A program made the translations under genes and the position numbers. A stretch of 9,674 nucleotides of DNA, taken from positions 1 to 9,674 of the forward strand of contig CAINUH010000171.1 in assembly GCA_903853735.1 (NCBI GenBank), given 5' to 3'. Source of the DNA: an uncultured Desulfomonile sp. (lineage in GTDB: Bacteria; Desulfobacterota; Desulfomonilia; Desulfomonilales; Desulfomonilaceae). A model generated the notes under the pieces. That model saw only the letters and a list, made by a program, of their open reading frames with translations. It was not told the origin of the DNA and ran no database searches. Shown here piece by piece: positions 1-7,236 of this stretch; the stretch's first letter is position 1; each line of letters starts with the position of its first letter.

Positions 1-237
1 AGTGGATGATCCTTTGCCCTCTATGGCCACCTTTACACCGGGATAATTTGAGCGGAAGCCCTCGCTCCACAAGGTCATGAGATTGTTAAGTGTATCAGAA
101 CCTACGGACTTTAGATTGCCCGACACGCCGCTCACAGCCGTATAAGAAGAAAGCTGCGGATCAATTTCTGTGGCAAGACTAAGGCCGCCTGCCAGGCACG
201 CCAAACAAGCAACGATTGTGCAAAACCTCCGTATCAC
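1..237 (-). CDS. pstS: PstS-type phosphate ABC transporter substrate-binding protein, N-terminal part
   Basis: The first 79 codons are visible; the rest lies beyond the window edge. Residues 1-22 form a signal peptide (MIRR, a hydrophobic core, then a small-residue end at LSLA), so the product should be exported to the periplasm. Residues 45-79 carry the N-terminal signature of PstS-like phosphate-binding proteins: VGSDTLNNLMTLW, then a YPGV segment and an EGKGSST stretch that in this family contributes to anion binding. The start is GTG at 237, six bases after a strong GGAGG (complement of 244-248). An I-V-A-C string at residues 8-11 resembles a lipobox but sits too early, so a soluble binding protein is more likely. 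It probably delivers phosphate to a PstCAB transporter, which is not visible. The Pho-box-like promoter upstream supports a phosphate role. Confidence 0.85.
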   Translation of the reverse strand, partial: MIRRFCTIVACLACLAGGLSLATEIDPQLSSYTAVSGVSGNLKSVGSDTLNNLMTLWSEGFRSNYPGVKVAIEGKGSST

Positions 238-288
238 AAGTCACCTCCAGACAAATGTTTGGTTTGGTCTCTTGAACGGTTTTAAGGT

Positions 289-329
289 TCTATAGTGAGG
301 GTGCTCGTGTTTTGTTAGAAAAATGTTAG
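289..329 (-). promoter_or_regulatory. Pho-box-like promoter of pstS
   Basis: On the minus strand CTAACATTTTTCTAACAA contains two 7-base units (CTAACAT and CTAACAA) separated by four T, an 11-bp period. This is the 7-4-7 layout of PhoB binding sites. The units lie at 323-329 and 312-318. A -10 hexamer TATAGA lies at 289-294, so CTAACA of the second unit sits about where a -35 element would be (18-bp spacer). There are 51 bases from the -10 to the GTG of pstS. The sequence differs from the E. coli CTGTCAT unit, but the spacing and the gene served agree. Phosphate-starvation control is inferred. Confidence 0.65.
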
Positions 330-380
330 GAGAGAAATAGAATTCGATGAATCCAGATGGTGCCGCATGCCCACTAATTA

Positions 381-1175
381 TTAGGTAAAATGGGAGATCT
401 CAAGAAACCGGTCGATAATGTATTTGCCCGAAAACACGTAAAGGATAGCGGTAGAACTCAAGAATGGCCCGAATGGAATGGGAGTAGTGGATGCCGAACC
501 CTTCGTCAGCATGCCCACAAGAGCGGCCAGTGATCCGGTGAGAGACGAAAAGAACAGGACGAAGACCACCCCGTATGGTCCTGTAAAAGCCCCTATCATT
601 GCCAGAAGCTTTATGTCCCCTCCTCCAAGCCCCTCGATACCCCTTATTTTCTCATAGAGGAAAGCTGGAACGTAAAGAACAGCGGCCCCAAAAAAAGCAC
701 CTCCAAGTGAGGACTGCCAGTCCAAATTGGGGATCAGACCGGCGAACGACGCCACAATTCCAACGGGAATCCCGTTAAGAGAAATGGCATCCGGAATGAT
801 CATGTGATCCAGATCGATCCAGAAAACCACCGACATGGCAGAGCAAAATAAGAGATAAGTCACGAATGCGGCATTAAACCCGCATTTCAGATACAAGGCC
901 GTGCACAGACATGCGCTGATGAACTCTATCACCGGATACCGCAGGGAAATCCTGTTGCCGCAATCCCTGCAGTGACCGCCCAGCAAAAAGAAACTGAGTA
1001 CGGGCATGTTGTCGTAGAATCTAATGTTACGACCACATTCCGGACATCTTGAAGCCGGATAGGTGATGGATTGGCCTTCTGGAAGGCGAATAATCACAAC
1101 ATTGAGAAAACTGCCGACCACAGCGCCTAACAGGAAGGCTAATGCGGCCTCAAAGATATCCGTTTGCATCTGCAT
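381..1175 (-). CDS. pilD: Prepilin peptidase / N-methyltransferase (A24 family)
   Basis: Inner-membrane aspartic protease that removes the leader of type IV pilins or type II secretion pseudopilins and usually methylates the new N-terminus. At 264 residues it has normal family length. Residues 10-31 match the family opening (GAVVGSFLNVVIIRLP). Two cysteine pairs, C44/C47 and C69/C72, form the zinc-binding cytoplasmic loop typical of bifunctional enzymes. The catalytic aspartates lie in WIDLDHMIIPD (D121/D123 region) and in GGGD (D187). The rest is about seven hydrophobic segments. The ATG at 1175 follows AGGA by six bases; a second ATG two codons in is also possible. No pilin or assembly ATPase gene is visible, so the substrate is unknown. 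Because ComEC lies about 3.5 kb away, processing of a DNA-uptake pilus is possible. Confidence 0.93.
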   Translation of the reverse strand: MQMQTDIFEAALAFLLGAVVGSFLNVVIIRLPEGQSITYPASRCPECGRNIRFYDNMPVLSFFLLGGHCRDCGNRISLRYPVIEFISACLCTALYLKCGFNAAFVTYLLFCSAMSVVFWIDLDHMIIPDAISLNGIPVGIVASFAGLIPNLDWQSSLGGAFFGAAVLYVPAFLYEKIRGIEGLGGGDIKLLAMIGAFTGPYGVVFVLFFSSLTGSLAALVGMLTKGSASTTPIPFGPFLSSTAILYVFSGKYIIDRFLEISHFT

Positions 1176-1196
1176 TAGTAATCCTAAGAATCAGGG

Positions 1197-1367
1197 TCAT
1201 TCCCAAGAGTTCAGGCCTAGTACTGTTGACCCCAAGGAGAATCGGACATCATTGCCGGCAACGACTATGACATCATACTCCTCAGTCCGGTCTACGACTT
1301 GGAGGATGATCGGCGGCGTCTCCGAAGCCGGTGTTGAAGGTCTTGAAACTGCCTCTAAACTCGACTT
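1197..1367 (-). other. Coding-like tail in the -1 frame after the DprA-like gene
   Basis: After the TAG at 1355-1357 the -1 frame stays open for 56 codons, from 1367 to a TGA at 1197-1199. The translation looks like ordinary protein (TPPIILQVVDRTEEYD, then VIVVAGNDVRFSLG). It has no ATG, GTG or TTG in a position to start it with a ribosome binding site. It could be the lost C-terminus of the preceding gene after a one-base indel, a remnant of another gene, or chance. I see no slippery heptamer for programmed frameshifting. Confidence 0.3.
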
Positions 1368-2971
1368 TCAATGCCTGCCGACTCGACCCTGTAAGAGACT
1401 TGAGGCCCCATGAATTCCTCCTCTTCCATTGTAGCAACGATTACCACAATATCGCTGCAGGATACAGCGTTGAGGGTGATATCCCCAACAATTCTCCATT
1501 CTTTTTCCAAGGACCAGTCATTTGACGAGGTCATTTTTACTTGAAACAAGTGTTTTACAGATTCGGAAAGTTTCACGTAATCTTCATCCTTGCCATAGAT
1601 TACCTGGAGCGCTCCCAGTTTCATGAGGGAGGCTCGACGAATCCCTATTGCGTAAGGCTCAAAAGACCATCTAACAAGGCCGGGACGCCACTTGACGATA
1701 TTGCGTAGCAGTGAAGGCTCACATTCGCTGAAACAAACTACCCGCGTTTCTCCACGAGTAAGCTTATTGCCGGCTCGAATGACTCCTTCTCGCAAAATCC
1801 GCGCCAGAGTGTCCAGGGCGGTGTGTCCGGCATCGTTGCACCCGTTAATTAGAGATCGCCAATATTCTCCAATGGTTTGACCAGGCCAGGGACCCGGGCA
1901 AGAGCGCGTGTAGTGGTAAAGAAAAACCGATTCTTCGGAGCAATGAGCGTCCGATGGGTAAATTGAAGAGTTTGCAGTCGAGTCCTCCGGCGCTCCTTGG
2001 ATATTTGTTCGGCCGGATTTTGAGGTTCCCGAATCAAGGCCGGTCTTGATGCTTCCATGGGCTTCTCTGGACTCCAGCGCCTTCGCTGCGCGATTCCGGC
2101 CGCGCTCTTTTTCCAATTCCACTGTATTATGAAGCCTGACTGGTGCCCTCCTCCTCGTGGCAACATCCAAGACAGCTTCCATGTTTCCACCCGCCCGCGC
2201 ATCTACTGCATGGATCTCGCAGGATAAGGCGGCGACCATGTGGTCCCTCTCCAACAATCGCTGGGGCACGGCGGGTTGAGTTCCGGGAGGGAAAGGAGAC
2301 AGAAACAAAGTGTGTCGAAAATCAAAAACATCGCCGTATTCCGACACGAATTTTGCTCTGCCTTTCGAGGGATTCATGAAAGGCAGCAGGTTCGGGCAGA
2401 CTATTATAGTCGGGAACCCCTTTGACAGTAAACTGACCAGAAAGTAACCAGGAGTTCCATAGCTTGATACTATTGCGCAACCTTTTTCCGTGGCCGACTC
2501 GGCCAGCACTCTAGTGGTCAATAGCCAGGGATCCAGAGGCGTTATCCGCCTGGACCTTCTTGAACTGAGAATAGAAACAGAAGGTTTTTCAAGAATTGCG
2601 CTATCACCGAAGGCGAAAAAAACCGGAGGCGGGTCGTGCAATTCCGGGAAGGGGGATTTCAATTGATCCTTGCGGATCAAGAATATGCCTTGTTCCATCC
2701 AATCTTCGGATTGTTTGGCAGCCCTGAGGATTTCATTGATACTGATGGATTCTTGAGCGCCATGAGCTACCCCTGCTTTGAGGAAGGCTTTTTGCACCTC
2801 CTCCATAGCCTCTACCGGAGAATAGATGTCGAAAGGACGTACAGCGGCTGACACCTGCGATCGAACTCGACAGTTCAAATCAGCGTGCTTGGAAACAAGG
2901 GAGGCAGTGAACAACGCTGAGGTAAGGTTACTGGCCGTCAAGGACCTGCGCCGAAACAATCCCGCCGTCAT
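1355..2971 (-). CDS. DprA/Smf-like Rossmann protein fused to a DUF2971/AbiGi-like domain
   Basis: 538 residues, apparently two domains. Residues 95-280 follow DprA/Smf order: a P-x-LHDPPPVFFAFGD lead-in, a strand and SSRRSRR loop (134-142) where DprA has GSR, IVSSYGTPGY (167-176) where DprA has SGxAxGID, and RDHMVAALS then VDARAGGN (242-263) where DprA has R-xx-IAxLS and VEAxxxSG. Residues 281-345 are a polar, probably disordered linker. Residues 348-520 contain LYHYT (351-355), LARILREGVI, VVCFSE (411-416), RWSFEPY (434-440), VIYG and EKEWRI (489-494), a pattern like DUF2971 or AbiGi-type proteins and perhaps an ADP-ribosyltransferase-like fold. No signal peptide or membrane segment is seen. 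The start is uncertain: ATG 2971 lacks a clear ribosome binding site, and ATG 2806 (483 residues) is an alternative. A defence role is inference; the DprA resemblance is the stronger call. Confidence 0.7.
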   Translation of the reverse strand: MTAGLFRRRSLTASNLTSALFTASLVSKHADLNCRVRSQVSAAVRPFDIYSPVEAMEEVQKAFLKAGVAHGAQESISINEILRAAKQSEDWMEQGIFLIRKDQLKSPFPELHDPPPVFFAFGDSAILEKPSVSILSSRRSRRITPLDPWLLTTRVLAESATEKGCAIVSSYGTPGYFLVSLLSKGFPTIIVCPNLLPFMNPSKGRAKFVSEYGDVFDFRHTLFLSPFPPGTQPAVPQRLLERDHMVAALSCEIHAVDARAGGNMEAVLDVATRRRAPVRLHNTVELEKERGRNRAAKALESREAHGSIKTGLDSGTSKSGRTNIQGAPEDSTANSSIYPSDAHCSEESVFLYHYTRSCPGPWPGQTIGEYWRSLINGCNDAGHTALDTLARILREGVIRAGNKLTRGETRVVCFSECEPSLLRNIVKWRPGLVRWSFEPYAIGIRRASLMKLGALQVIYGKDEDYVKLSESVKHLFQVKMTSSNDWSLEKEWRIVGDITLNAVSCSDIVVIVATMEEEEFMGPQVSYRVESAGIESRV

Positions 2972-2987
2972 ACCCAGGGCCGGATGC

Positions 2988-3034
2988 TGAAAACGCGTCG
3001 TTTTTCTTCGGACACGAGAAAAAAGTCGTTTCAG
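2988..3034. repeat. Imperfect inverted repeat upstream of the DprA-like gene
   Basis: Outer arms CTGAAAACG (2988-2996) and CGTTTCAG (about 3027-3034) are complementary apart from one bulged A. Inside them TTTTTCT and AGAAAAAA pair as well, across a loop of about nine bases. In RNA this gives a long AT-rich hairpin with a small internal loop. It ends about 17 bases before the first possible start codon of the DprA-like gene. It is not a classic terminator, because no T run follows the closing arm. Positions could be off by one base. Confidence 0.45.
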
Positions 3035-3145
3035 GACAATCCGTTAGGTCTAAAATTCTCTTGCGACGCTTGATCGCTGCAATCCTAAACCGTAACATGA
3101 ATCTCGGTTTATGCTGTCTCACCGGCGCGTCCCCATTCTAGTCAA

Positions 3146-3174
3146 ATTTTAGTCCCTAAAGATACAGAGAGCAA
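3146..3174 (-). promoter_or_regulatory. Candidate promoter for the DprA-like gene
   Basis: On the minus strand TTGCTC (3169-3174) and TAAAAT (3146-3151) are separated by 17 bases, a fair sigma70-type match. It lies just after the 113-residue gene and would give a leader of about 165 bases to ATG 2971 that includes the inverted repeat. Apart from this and the repeat, the stretch 2972-3208 shows nothing convincing. Confidence 0.3.
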
Positions 3175-3208
3175 CCGAGGAAATACGGACCGACGATTGT
3201 AGAGTCGC

Positions 3209-3550
3209 TCAGTTGAAAAGGCCTTCGAGGTCGTCCTCCGAAACGTAAACCGACCCATCCGTATCGGTGTAGAGCGTGATCTTGTCCGATATGTTGTAGT
3301 CAGCTCCGGAAAGCACTACCACTCTACCCTTGGATTTTTCAAGAGAATCCCACTCTTCTTTTGACGCCTTCCATGGGATCTCATCCTGGTCTACAACGTA
3401 ATTGCCGCTCCAGTGAGTCTCATACGACGTTCCGGTTTTTTTGTAAAAATCTCTCACGTTGTACCACCCCTCCGACTCCATGACAGGAATCAGGTCTTCC
3501 TCCAGACGAATCGGGATCACCAACAGCAGCTTCTTCACCGGTGCTTTCAT
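3209..3550 (-). CDS. Hypothetical 113-residue acidic protein coupled to rodZ
   Basis: I do not recognise this family. The product is a small soluble-looking protein without signal peptide or membrane helix, rich in Asp, Glu and Tyr, with a short hydrophobic strand near the N-terminus (KLLLVIPI) and an acidic C-terminus (VSEDDLEGLFN). The middle reads like alternating strands and turns (VVVLSGADYN, then ITLYTDTDGSVYV). The ATG overlaps the TGA of the upstream rodZ gene in an ATGA tetranucleotide. AAGGA (complement of 3557-3561) lies six bases before the start. The overlap strongly suggests one transcript and coupled translation with rodZ. Coding status rests on the ribosome binding site, the overlap and the protein-like composition. 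Function is unknown. Confidence 0.75.
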   Translation of the reverse strand: MKAPVKKLLLVIPIRLEEDLIPVMESEGWYNVRDFYKKTGTSYETHWSGNYVVDQDEIPWKASKEEWDSLEKSKGRVVVLSGADYNISDKITLYTDTDGSVYVSEDDLEGLFN

Positions 3551-4395
3551 CCTAAATCCTTAGGAGCGGTTTGTGGTCCGTATATGTTTTCCGTGAGCGA
3601 CCTGTTTACATCTGTTTTTTTCTCTAGACACGGAAGCGTCAACGAGAGTGACTGGTTCATTTTCCCCAGCACAGGCAGTTCCCGGCCATCGTAACGCAGC
3701 CTCATGCCACCGGCATTGCCTGTCTGTAAATTGAAAACCTCATTCGCAGTAAAGACCTGTATGTCCCCCGGAGCCATCATAAGTTCCTCAGTAGCCCCAG
3801 CGTCAGGTTCCACCCTCACCCAAGTATTGGCCAAGGCTTTAATTTCAAGAATTTTCTTTCCCGCCTGCTTTCTAGGAGGATCGGCAAAAAAGCTCTTCCC
3901 AGATACCTTTTCGGCCTGCATGCGGGAATTCAGGGAAACAGGACTCCCTGCCTGACTTGTCACCGCCGAAGGCTGTACGACATGTGCAACCTCGTCGGAA
4001 AAAATAAGGCGACTTACTCCGGTAATGATGAGGATACATAGAGAAAGTAGGCCGGCCGCTGTAAGAACTATCGTGAACCACTTATTATGTATAAATGAAT
4101 GTGTAGGAGAGACTTGCTGAAAAACTGGGTGTCCCTCTTCAGCATAGTCGGACAACTCTCCTTCACTTATGTATTCTTCGAATTTCCTCACCACGTCGCC
4201 TGCGTCCAAACCAAGTTCTTGGACATAAGACCTTATGAAACCTTTCACGAACACCCGTGGAGGCAGCAGGTCATAGCGATCCTTCTCCATGAATTCCAGA
4301 TTCGCTACCGCCACTTTGGTGCTTTCCGATATTTCTTCCAGAGTCTTCCCGGCTTCCTCTCTAAGGCTCTTCAGATATGGTCCAAAGGATTCCAT
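3547..4395 (-). CDS. rodZ: RodZ-type HTH membrane protein with C-terminal DUF4115 domain
   Basis: 282 residues in the RodZ arrangement. Residues 1-75 are a cytoplasmic helix-turn-helix of the HTH_25 type (FGPYLKSLREEAGKTLEEIS, then the family motif LPPRVFVKGFIRSY at 44-57). About 106-128 is a single transmembrane helix flanked by NKW and R. A polar linker (135-180) leads to a beta-rich DUF4115-like domain at 183-255 (LEIKALANTWVRVEPD, then MMAPGD). In E. coli RodZ the HTH binds MreB and the protein helps keep rod shape; the same role is inferred here. HTH-plus-DUF4115 proteins of unproven function also exist, so the symbol is provisional. The ATG at 4395 has only a distant AAGGTG. The gene is coupled to the downstream 113-residue gene by a four-base overlap and diverges from comEC. 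Confidence 0.82.
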   Translation of the reverse strand: MESFGPYLKSLREEAGKTLEEISESTKVAVANLEFMEKDRYDLLPPRVFVKGFIRSYVQELGLDAGDVVRKFEEYISEGELSDYAEEGHPVFQQVSPTHSFIHNKWFTIVLTAAGLLSLCILIITGVSRLIFSDEVAHVVQPSAVTSQAGSPVSLNSRMQAEKVSGKSFFADPPRKQAGKKILEIKALANTWVRVEPDAGATEELMMAPGDIQVFTANEVFNLQTGNAGGMRLRYDGRELPVLGKMNQSLSLTLPCLEKKTDVNRSLTENIYGPQTAPKDLG

Positions 4396-4515
4396 AACTA
4401 CTGTTGCACCTTCATCACGCCTACTATTTTCAGCTTGTTAACCGAACCGCCCTATGTGACACTTACTATCGATCCGCCCCTGGACCCTTCCGTCAGACAA
4501 CTGTAAGAGACGGGT

Positions 4516-4557
4516 GTTCCAGGACGGCACCCATTCCAGACAAAAAATTATTCCAGA
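4516..4557. repeat. Three TTCCAG hexamers at exact 17-bp spacing
   Basis: TTCCAG occurs at 4517-4522, 4534-4539 and 4551-4556, each 17 bases from the next. The last two copies extend to a perfect octamer ATTCCAGA; the first is GTTCCAGG. They lie in the 224-bp intergenic region between the divergent rodZ and comEC genes, about 60-100 bases before comEC. Regular spacing of a short motif suggests an operator or a tandem activator site. No binding protein is known to me for it. I found no convincing -35/-10 pair elsewhere in 4396-4619. Confidence 0.45.
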
Positions 4558-4619
4558 TTTCGATTAGCACTCCCGCGCAGGATGATCAAGAGTTTATTGC
4601 CGTGTGAGGCGATTCATTT

Positions 4620-7151
4620 GTGACAACCTTTTCCCAAACAACTGAACGCTATCCAGCCTTTGTGGCAACTATTTCTCTTTGCCTGGGCATACTCGTCGCA
4701 CACTGGATTGACGGGGCTTCGTGGGGACTCCGGATCGGTCTCGTAATAACCGCTTCGATAGTCACACCGGCCATGTTGTGGCAGGACAAGAGATTCCTAT
4801 GGTCTGCCGTGGCTATTATTTTTTTTGTTCTTGGATTGAATGTAGCCACGAGAGAGCTTTGGGAAGGGCGAGACTTTGAGCCTTCCAATGCTTCGGTCTG
4901 TGTTCAAGCCACTGTTGCAAAGACCTGGTCGACAGGGCCTGATTTTAGGATCTTGCTGGTAGGATCAGGAATCGAATCGGAATCCGACCGACCGTTGCCG
5001 GGATTGGGCAGATTGTTTACCAGAAATGATTCGCTTCCCCTGCTCGCAGGCGATAGAGTGGCTTTCCGTTCAAGAATCAGAAAGCCCGTCAACAGGGGCA
5101 ACCCGGGCGAATTTGATTGGGAGCTGGATTGCAGAAATAACGGGATTTGTTGGTTGGCATCAGTTAAAGGGCCCGGGTCTCTTCTCGTATTGAGACGCGG
5201 GTCCCCCTATGACCCCAGAGCCGTGATGTTCAGAATTCGGGATACCATGACGCGGTTCCTGGATACCAATTCTGCCCGGTTCTTGGATGATGAGGCTAGA
5301 GTCAACGTCAGGGCCGTTCAAAAAGGAATTATTTTGGGGGACATGGGGGAAATCAGCCCTGCTCTGAACAAGAGTTGGGCAGAATCAGGGATTGCTCATG
5401 CCTTGTCGGCTTCGGGTGTTCACATCGCAATAGTGGCTTTGCTCTCTCTCTTTCTTGTGAAATCAGCCGGGTATGCGGCACCGCAAATCTTTTTACGCGT
5501 ACCTTTCAGGAAGCTTGGAGCACTTGCTTCTGTCCCTGCCATGGTGCTTTACTGTGTGCTCGTCGGCGCCAGAGTCCCTGCAATCAGGTCCACCATCATG
5601 GGATTGGTCGTAGCTGCGGCCATTCTTCTGGATCGAAGATGGAATTCCCTTAACTCGCTTGTCGTGTCGGCCTTGATCATTCTTCTGATTTATCCACTTT
5701 CTCTGTTTACTCCAAGTTTCCAGCTTTCCTTCCTGGCTGTGGCAGGCATTTTGATGGTGTTCGGCAACGTCCGTAGGCATGTCTACGGCCATAACAACCG
5801 AGCAGTCGAAGGGCCGACTCCTGGTCCGAACATCAAGAATGAATCCGCGTTTGGGGCAAAACTTGCCACTGTCAAAAGGGCCTTAACGATCCTGATCGTC
5901 ACATCACTGGCTGCCACCCTTGCGATAGCACCGCTCATCCTCCAATACTTTCATTCGTTTCCCGTGTACACCTTGTTTGCGAACCTCGTGACCGACTTTG
6001 CGATGACTCTCGCGTTATCTCTTGGATTATCAGCTTCTACAATAGGATGCGTATGGCCAATGTTGGGGTCCATTCTTCTGGCGCCATCCGATATATTGGT
6101 ATGGACAATAAACAAGACTGCCGATTTCTTCTCAGGGCTGCCTTGGAGCACTGTGCGTCTCGCACACATGGGCGTGATGGAATTCATTCTCATTTCAGGC
6201 TCCGCATGGACTTTTCTCTGGTACCTGGGCAAACCTTCAAGAAAGGTTCTCCTGTCCTTTGCTGCGGTACTGTCTGGAACAGTCATTTTCCTCGGATTCT
6301 CGACGTGGATTACCGATAACAAAACTGGGTTGAAAGTAGTTTTCCTGAATGTTGGCAAGGGAGACGCGATCTTTGTAAAACCTCCCAGTTCCAAGGGATT
6401 GCTTATAGATGGAGGAGTTTACACAAATCAATTTGACGCAGGACGTAGTATCGTATTGCCATTCCTTGATTGGACGGGTGCATCCACCCTGAACGCAGTA
6501 ATAATGACGCATCCTGATATGGACCACATGGGAGGGCTTCTTTCAGTGGTTCAAAGAATTCCGTCCCTGCGCTTCCTTTGGAATCCTGTGCAGGCAAACG
6601 TGTTTCATCTGGAAAAGATACTGTCGGCGACTCAAATTTCAGGTGCGCGGGTGGAATCAGTCTCGCGGGAGAGCGAACCAATAGCACTCGGATGTGCCGT
6701 CCTGACATTTCTGAACAAAGCGTTTCCCTCATACCAAGACAGCCATTCACGCTATAACGTCAACAACTATTCTGTGGTCTGCCGCCTGGATCACGGACAA
6801 TCCTCTTTTCTCTTCACTGGAGACTTGCAGCGCGAAGGAGAACAAGAACTTCTTGAGTCAGGCTTGCCGCTCAAAGCTACTGTGCTCAAGGTAGCCCACC
6901 ACGCCGGCAACACAGGAACAACCAGGCGTTTCGTAGAAGCAGTACGACCGGACATTGCAGTCATTTCGGCAGAGCACCCTCCTGTAAGAGGATTGCCGAA
7001 CATGGACGTAATCAATCGGCTTGAATGCGCTGGGACCCGCATTCTTTGGACCGGCCGGGATGGAGCGATCACCATTGAATCCGACGGCGTGATGCTGAGA
7101 AATGTTGCCCTGGGCAAGAGGCACAAGAGTTCCGGGGAACCGGTCTTTTGA
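4620..7151 (+). CDS. comEC: ComEC/Rec2 DNA internalization protein
   Basis: 843 residues, a full-length three-domain ComEC. Residues 15-190 are two N-terminal membrane helices and the DUF4131 region (OB-like). Residues 230-565 are the polytopic Competence domain with the signature HALSASGVHIA (260-270) and ARVPAIRS (317-324). Residues 572-825 are a metallo-beta-lactamase domain with THPDMDHMGG (metal ligands H631, D633, D635, H636), FTGD (D735) and AHHAG (H760/H761), so the nuclease centre looks intact. The usual FLDVGQGD opening reads FLNVGKGD here (N577). ComEC carries single-stranded DNA across the inner membrane during natural transformation. The start is GTG at 4620, the only candidate after an in-frame TGA at 4605; its ribosome binding site is weak. 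It is transcribed away from rodZ, and no comEA or comF is visible. Confidence 0.95.
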   Translation: MTTFSQTTERYPAFVATISLCLGILVAHWIDGASWGLRIGLVITASIVTPAMLWQDKRFLWSAVAIIFFVLGLNVATRELWEGRDFEPSNASVCVQATVAKTWSTGPDFRILLVGSGIESESDRPLPGLGRLFTRNDSLPLLAGDRVAFRSRIRKPVNRGNPGEFDWELDCRNNGICWLASVKGPGSLLVLRRGSPYDPRAVMFRIRDTMTRFLDTNSARFLDDEARVNVRAVQKGIILGDMGEISPALNKSWAESGIAHALSASGVHIAIVALLSLFLVKSAGYAAPQIFLRVPFRKLGALASVPAMVLYCVLVGARVPAIRSTIMGLVVAAAILLDRRWNSLNSLVVSALIILLIYPLSLFTPSFQLSFLAVAGILMVFGNVRRHVYGHNNRAVEGPTPGPNIKNESAFGAKLATVKRALTILIVTSLAATLAIAPLILQYFHSFPVYTLFANLVTDFAMTLALSLGLSASTIGCVWPMLGSILLAPSDILVWTINKTADFFSGLPWSTVRLAHMGVMEFILISGSAWTFLWYLGKPSRKVLLSFAAVLSGTVIFLGFSTWITDNKTGLKVVFLNVGKGDAIFVKPPSSKGLLIDGGVYTNQFDAGRSIVLPFLDWTGASTLNAVIMTHPDMDHMGGLLSVVQRIPSLRFLWNPVQANVFHLEKILSATQISGARVESVSRESEPIALGCAVLTFLNKAFPSYQDSHSRYNVNNYSVVCRLDHGQSSFLFTGDLQREGEQELLESGLPLKATVLKVAHHAGNTGTTRRFVEAVRPDIAVISAEHPPVRGLPNMDVINRLECAGTRILWTGRDGAITIESDGVMLRNVALGKRHKSSGEPVF

Positions 7152-7163
7152 GAATCCTTTACG

Positions 7164-7192
7164 TTCATTTCGACATGGAGGCGTGTTATTAT
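7164..7192 (+). promoter_or_regulatory. Weak candidate promoter before the CoA-transferase genes
   Basis: TTCATT (7164-7169) and TATTAT (7187-7192) are 17 bases apart in the 85-bp gap after comEC. The -10 is good and the -35 is poor (3 of 6). It would give a leader of about 38 bases before the 53-codon ORF. Read-through from comEC is the alternative. Confidence 0.25.
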
Positions 7193-7236
7193 CATGGCTC
7201 AAACATGAATGATTATGGGGGCGAATTGGAGGACAC

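Noticed and set aside
373..384. Short palindrome CTAATTATTAG at the end of pilD
   Set aside because: Too short and AT-rich for a terminator, and no T run follows.
1063..1413. A 116-codon plus-strand ORF across the pilD start and the following gap
   Set aside because: It is antisense to pilD and to the end of the DprA-like gene, and its translation has no recognisable domain.
2928..3122. A 64-codon minus-strand ORF starting at GTG and overlapping the start of the DprA-like gene
   Set aside because: It is basic and low in typical protein pattern, has no ribosome binding site, and overlaps the better-supported gene in another frame.
4099..4506. A 135-codon plus-strand ORF antisense to rodZ
   Set aside because: It is a mirror of the rodZ reading frame without ribosome binding site or domain pattern.
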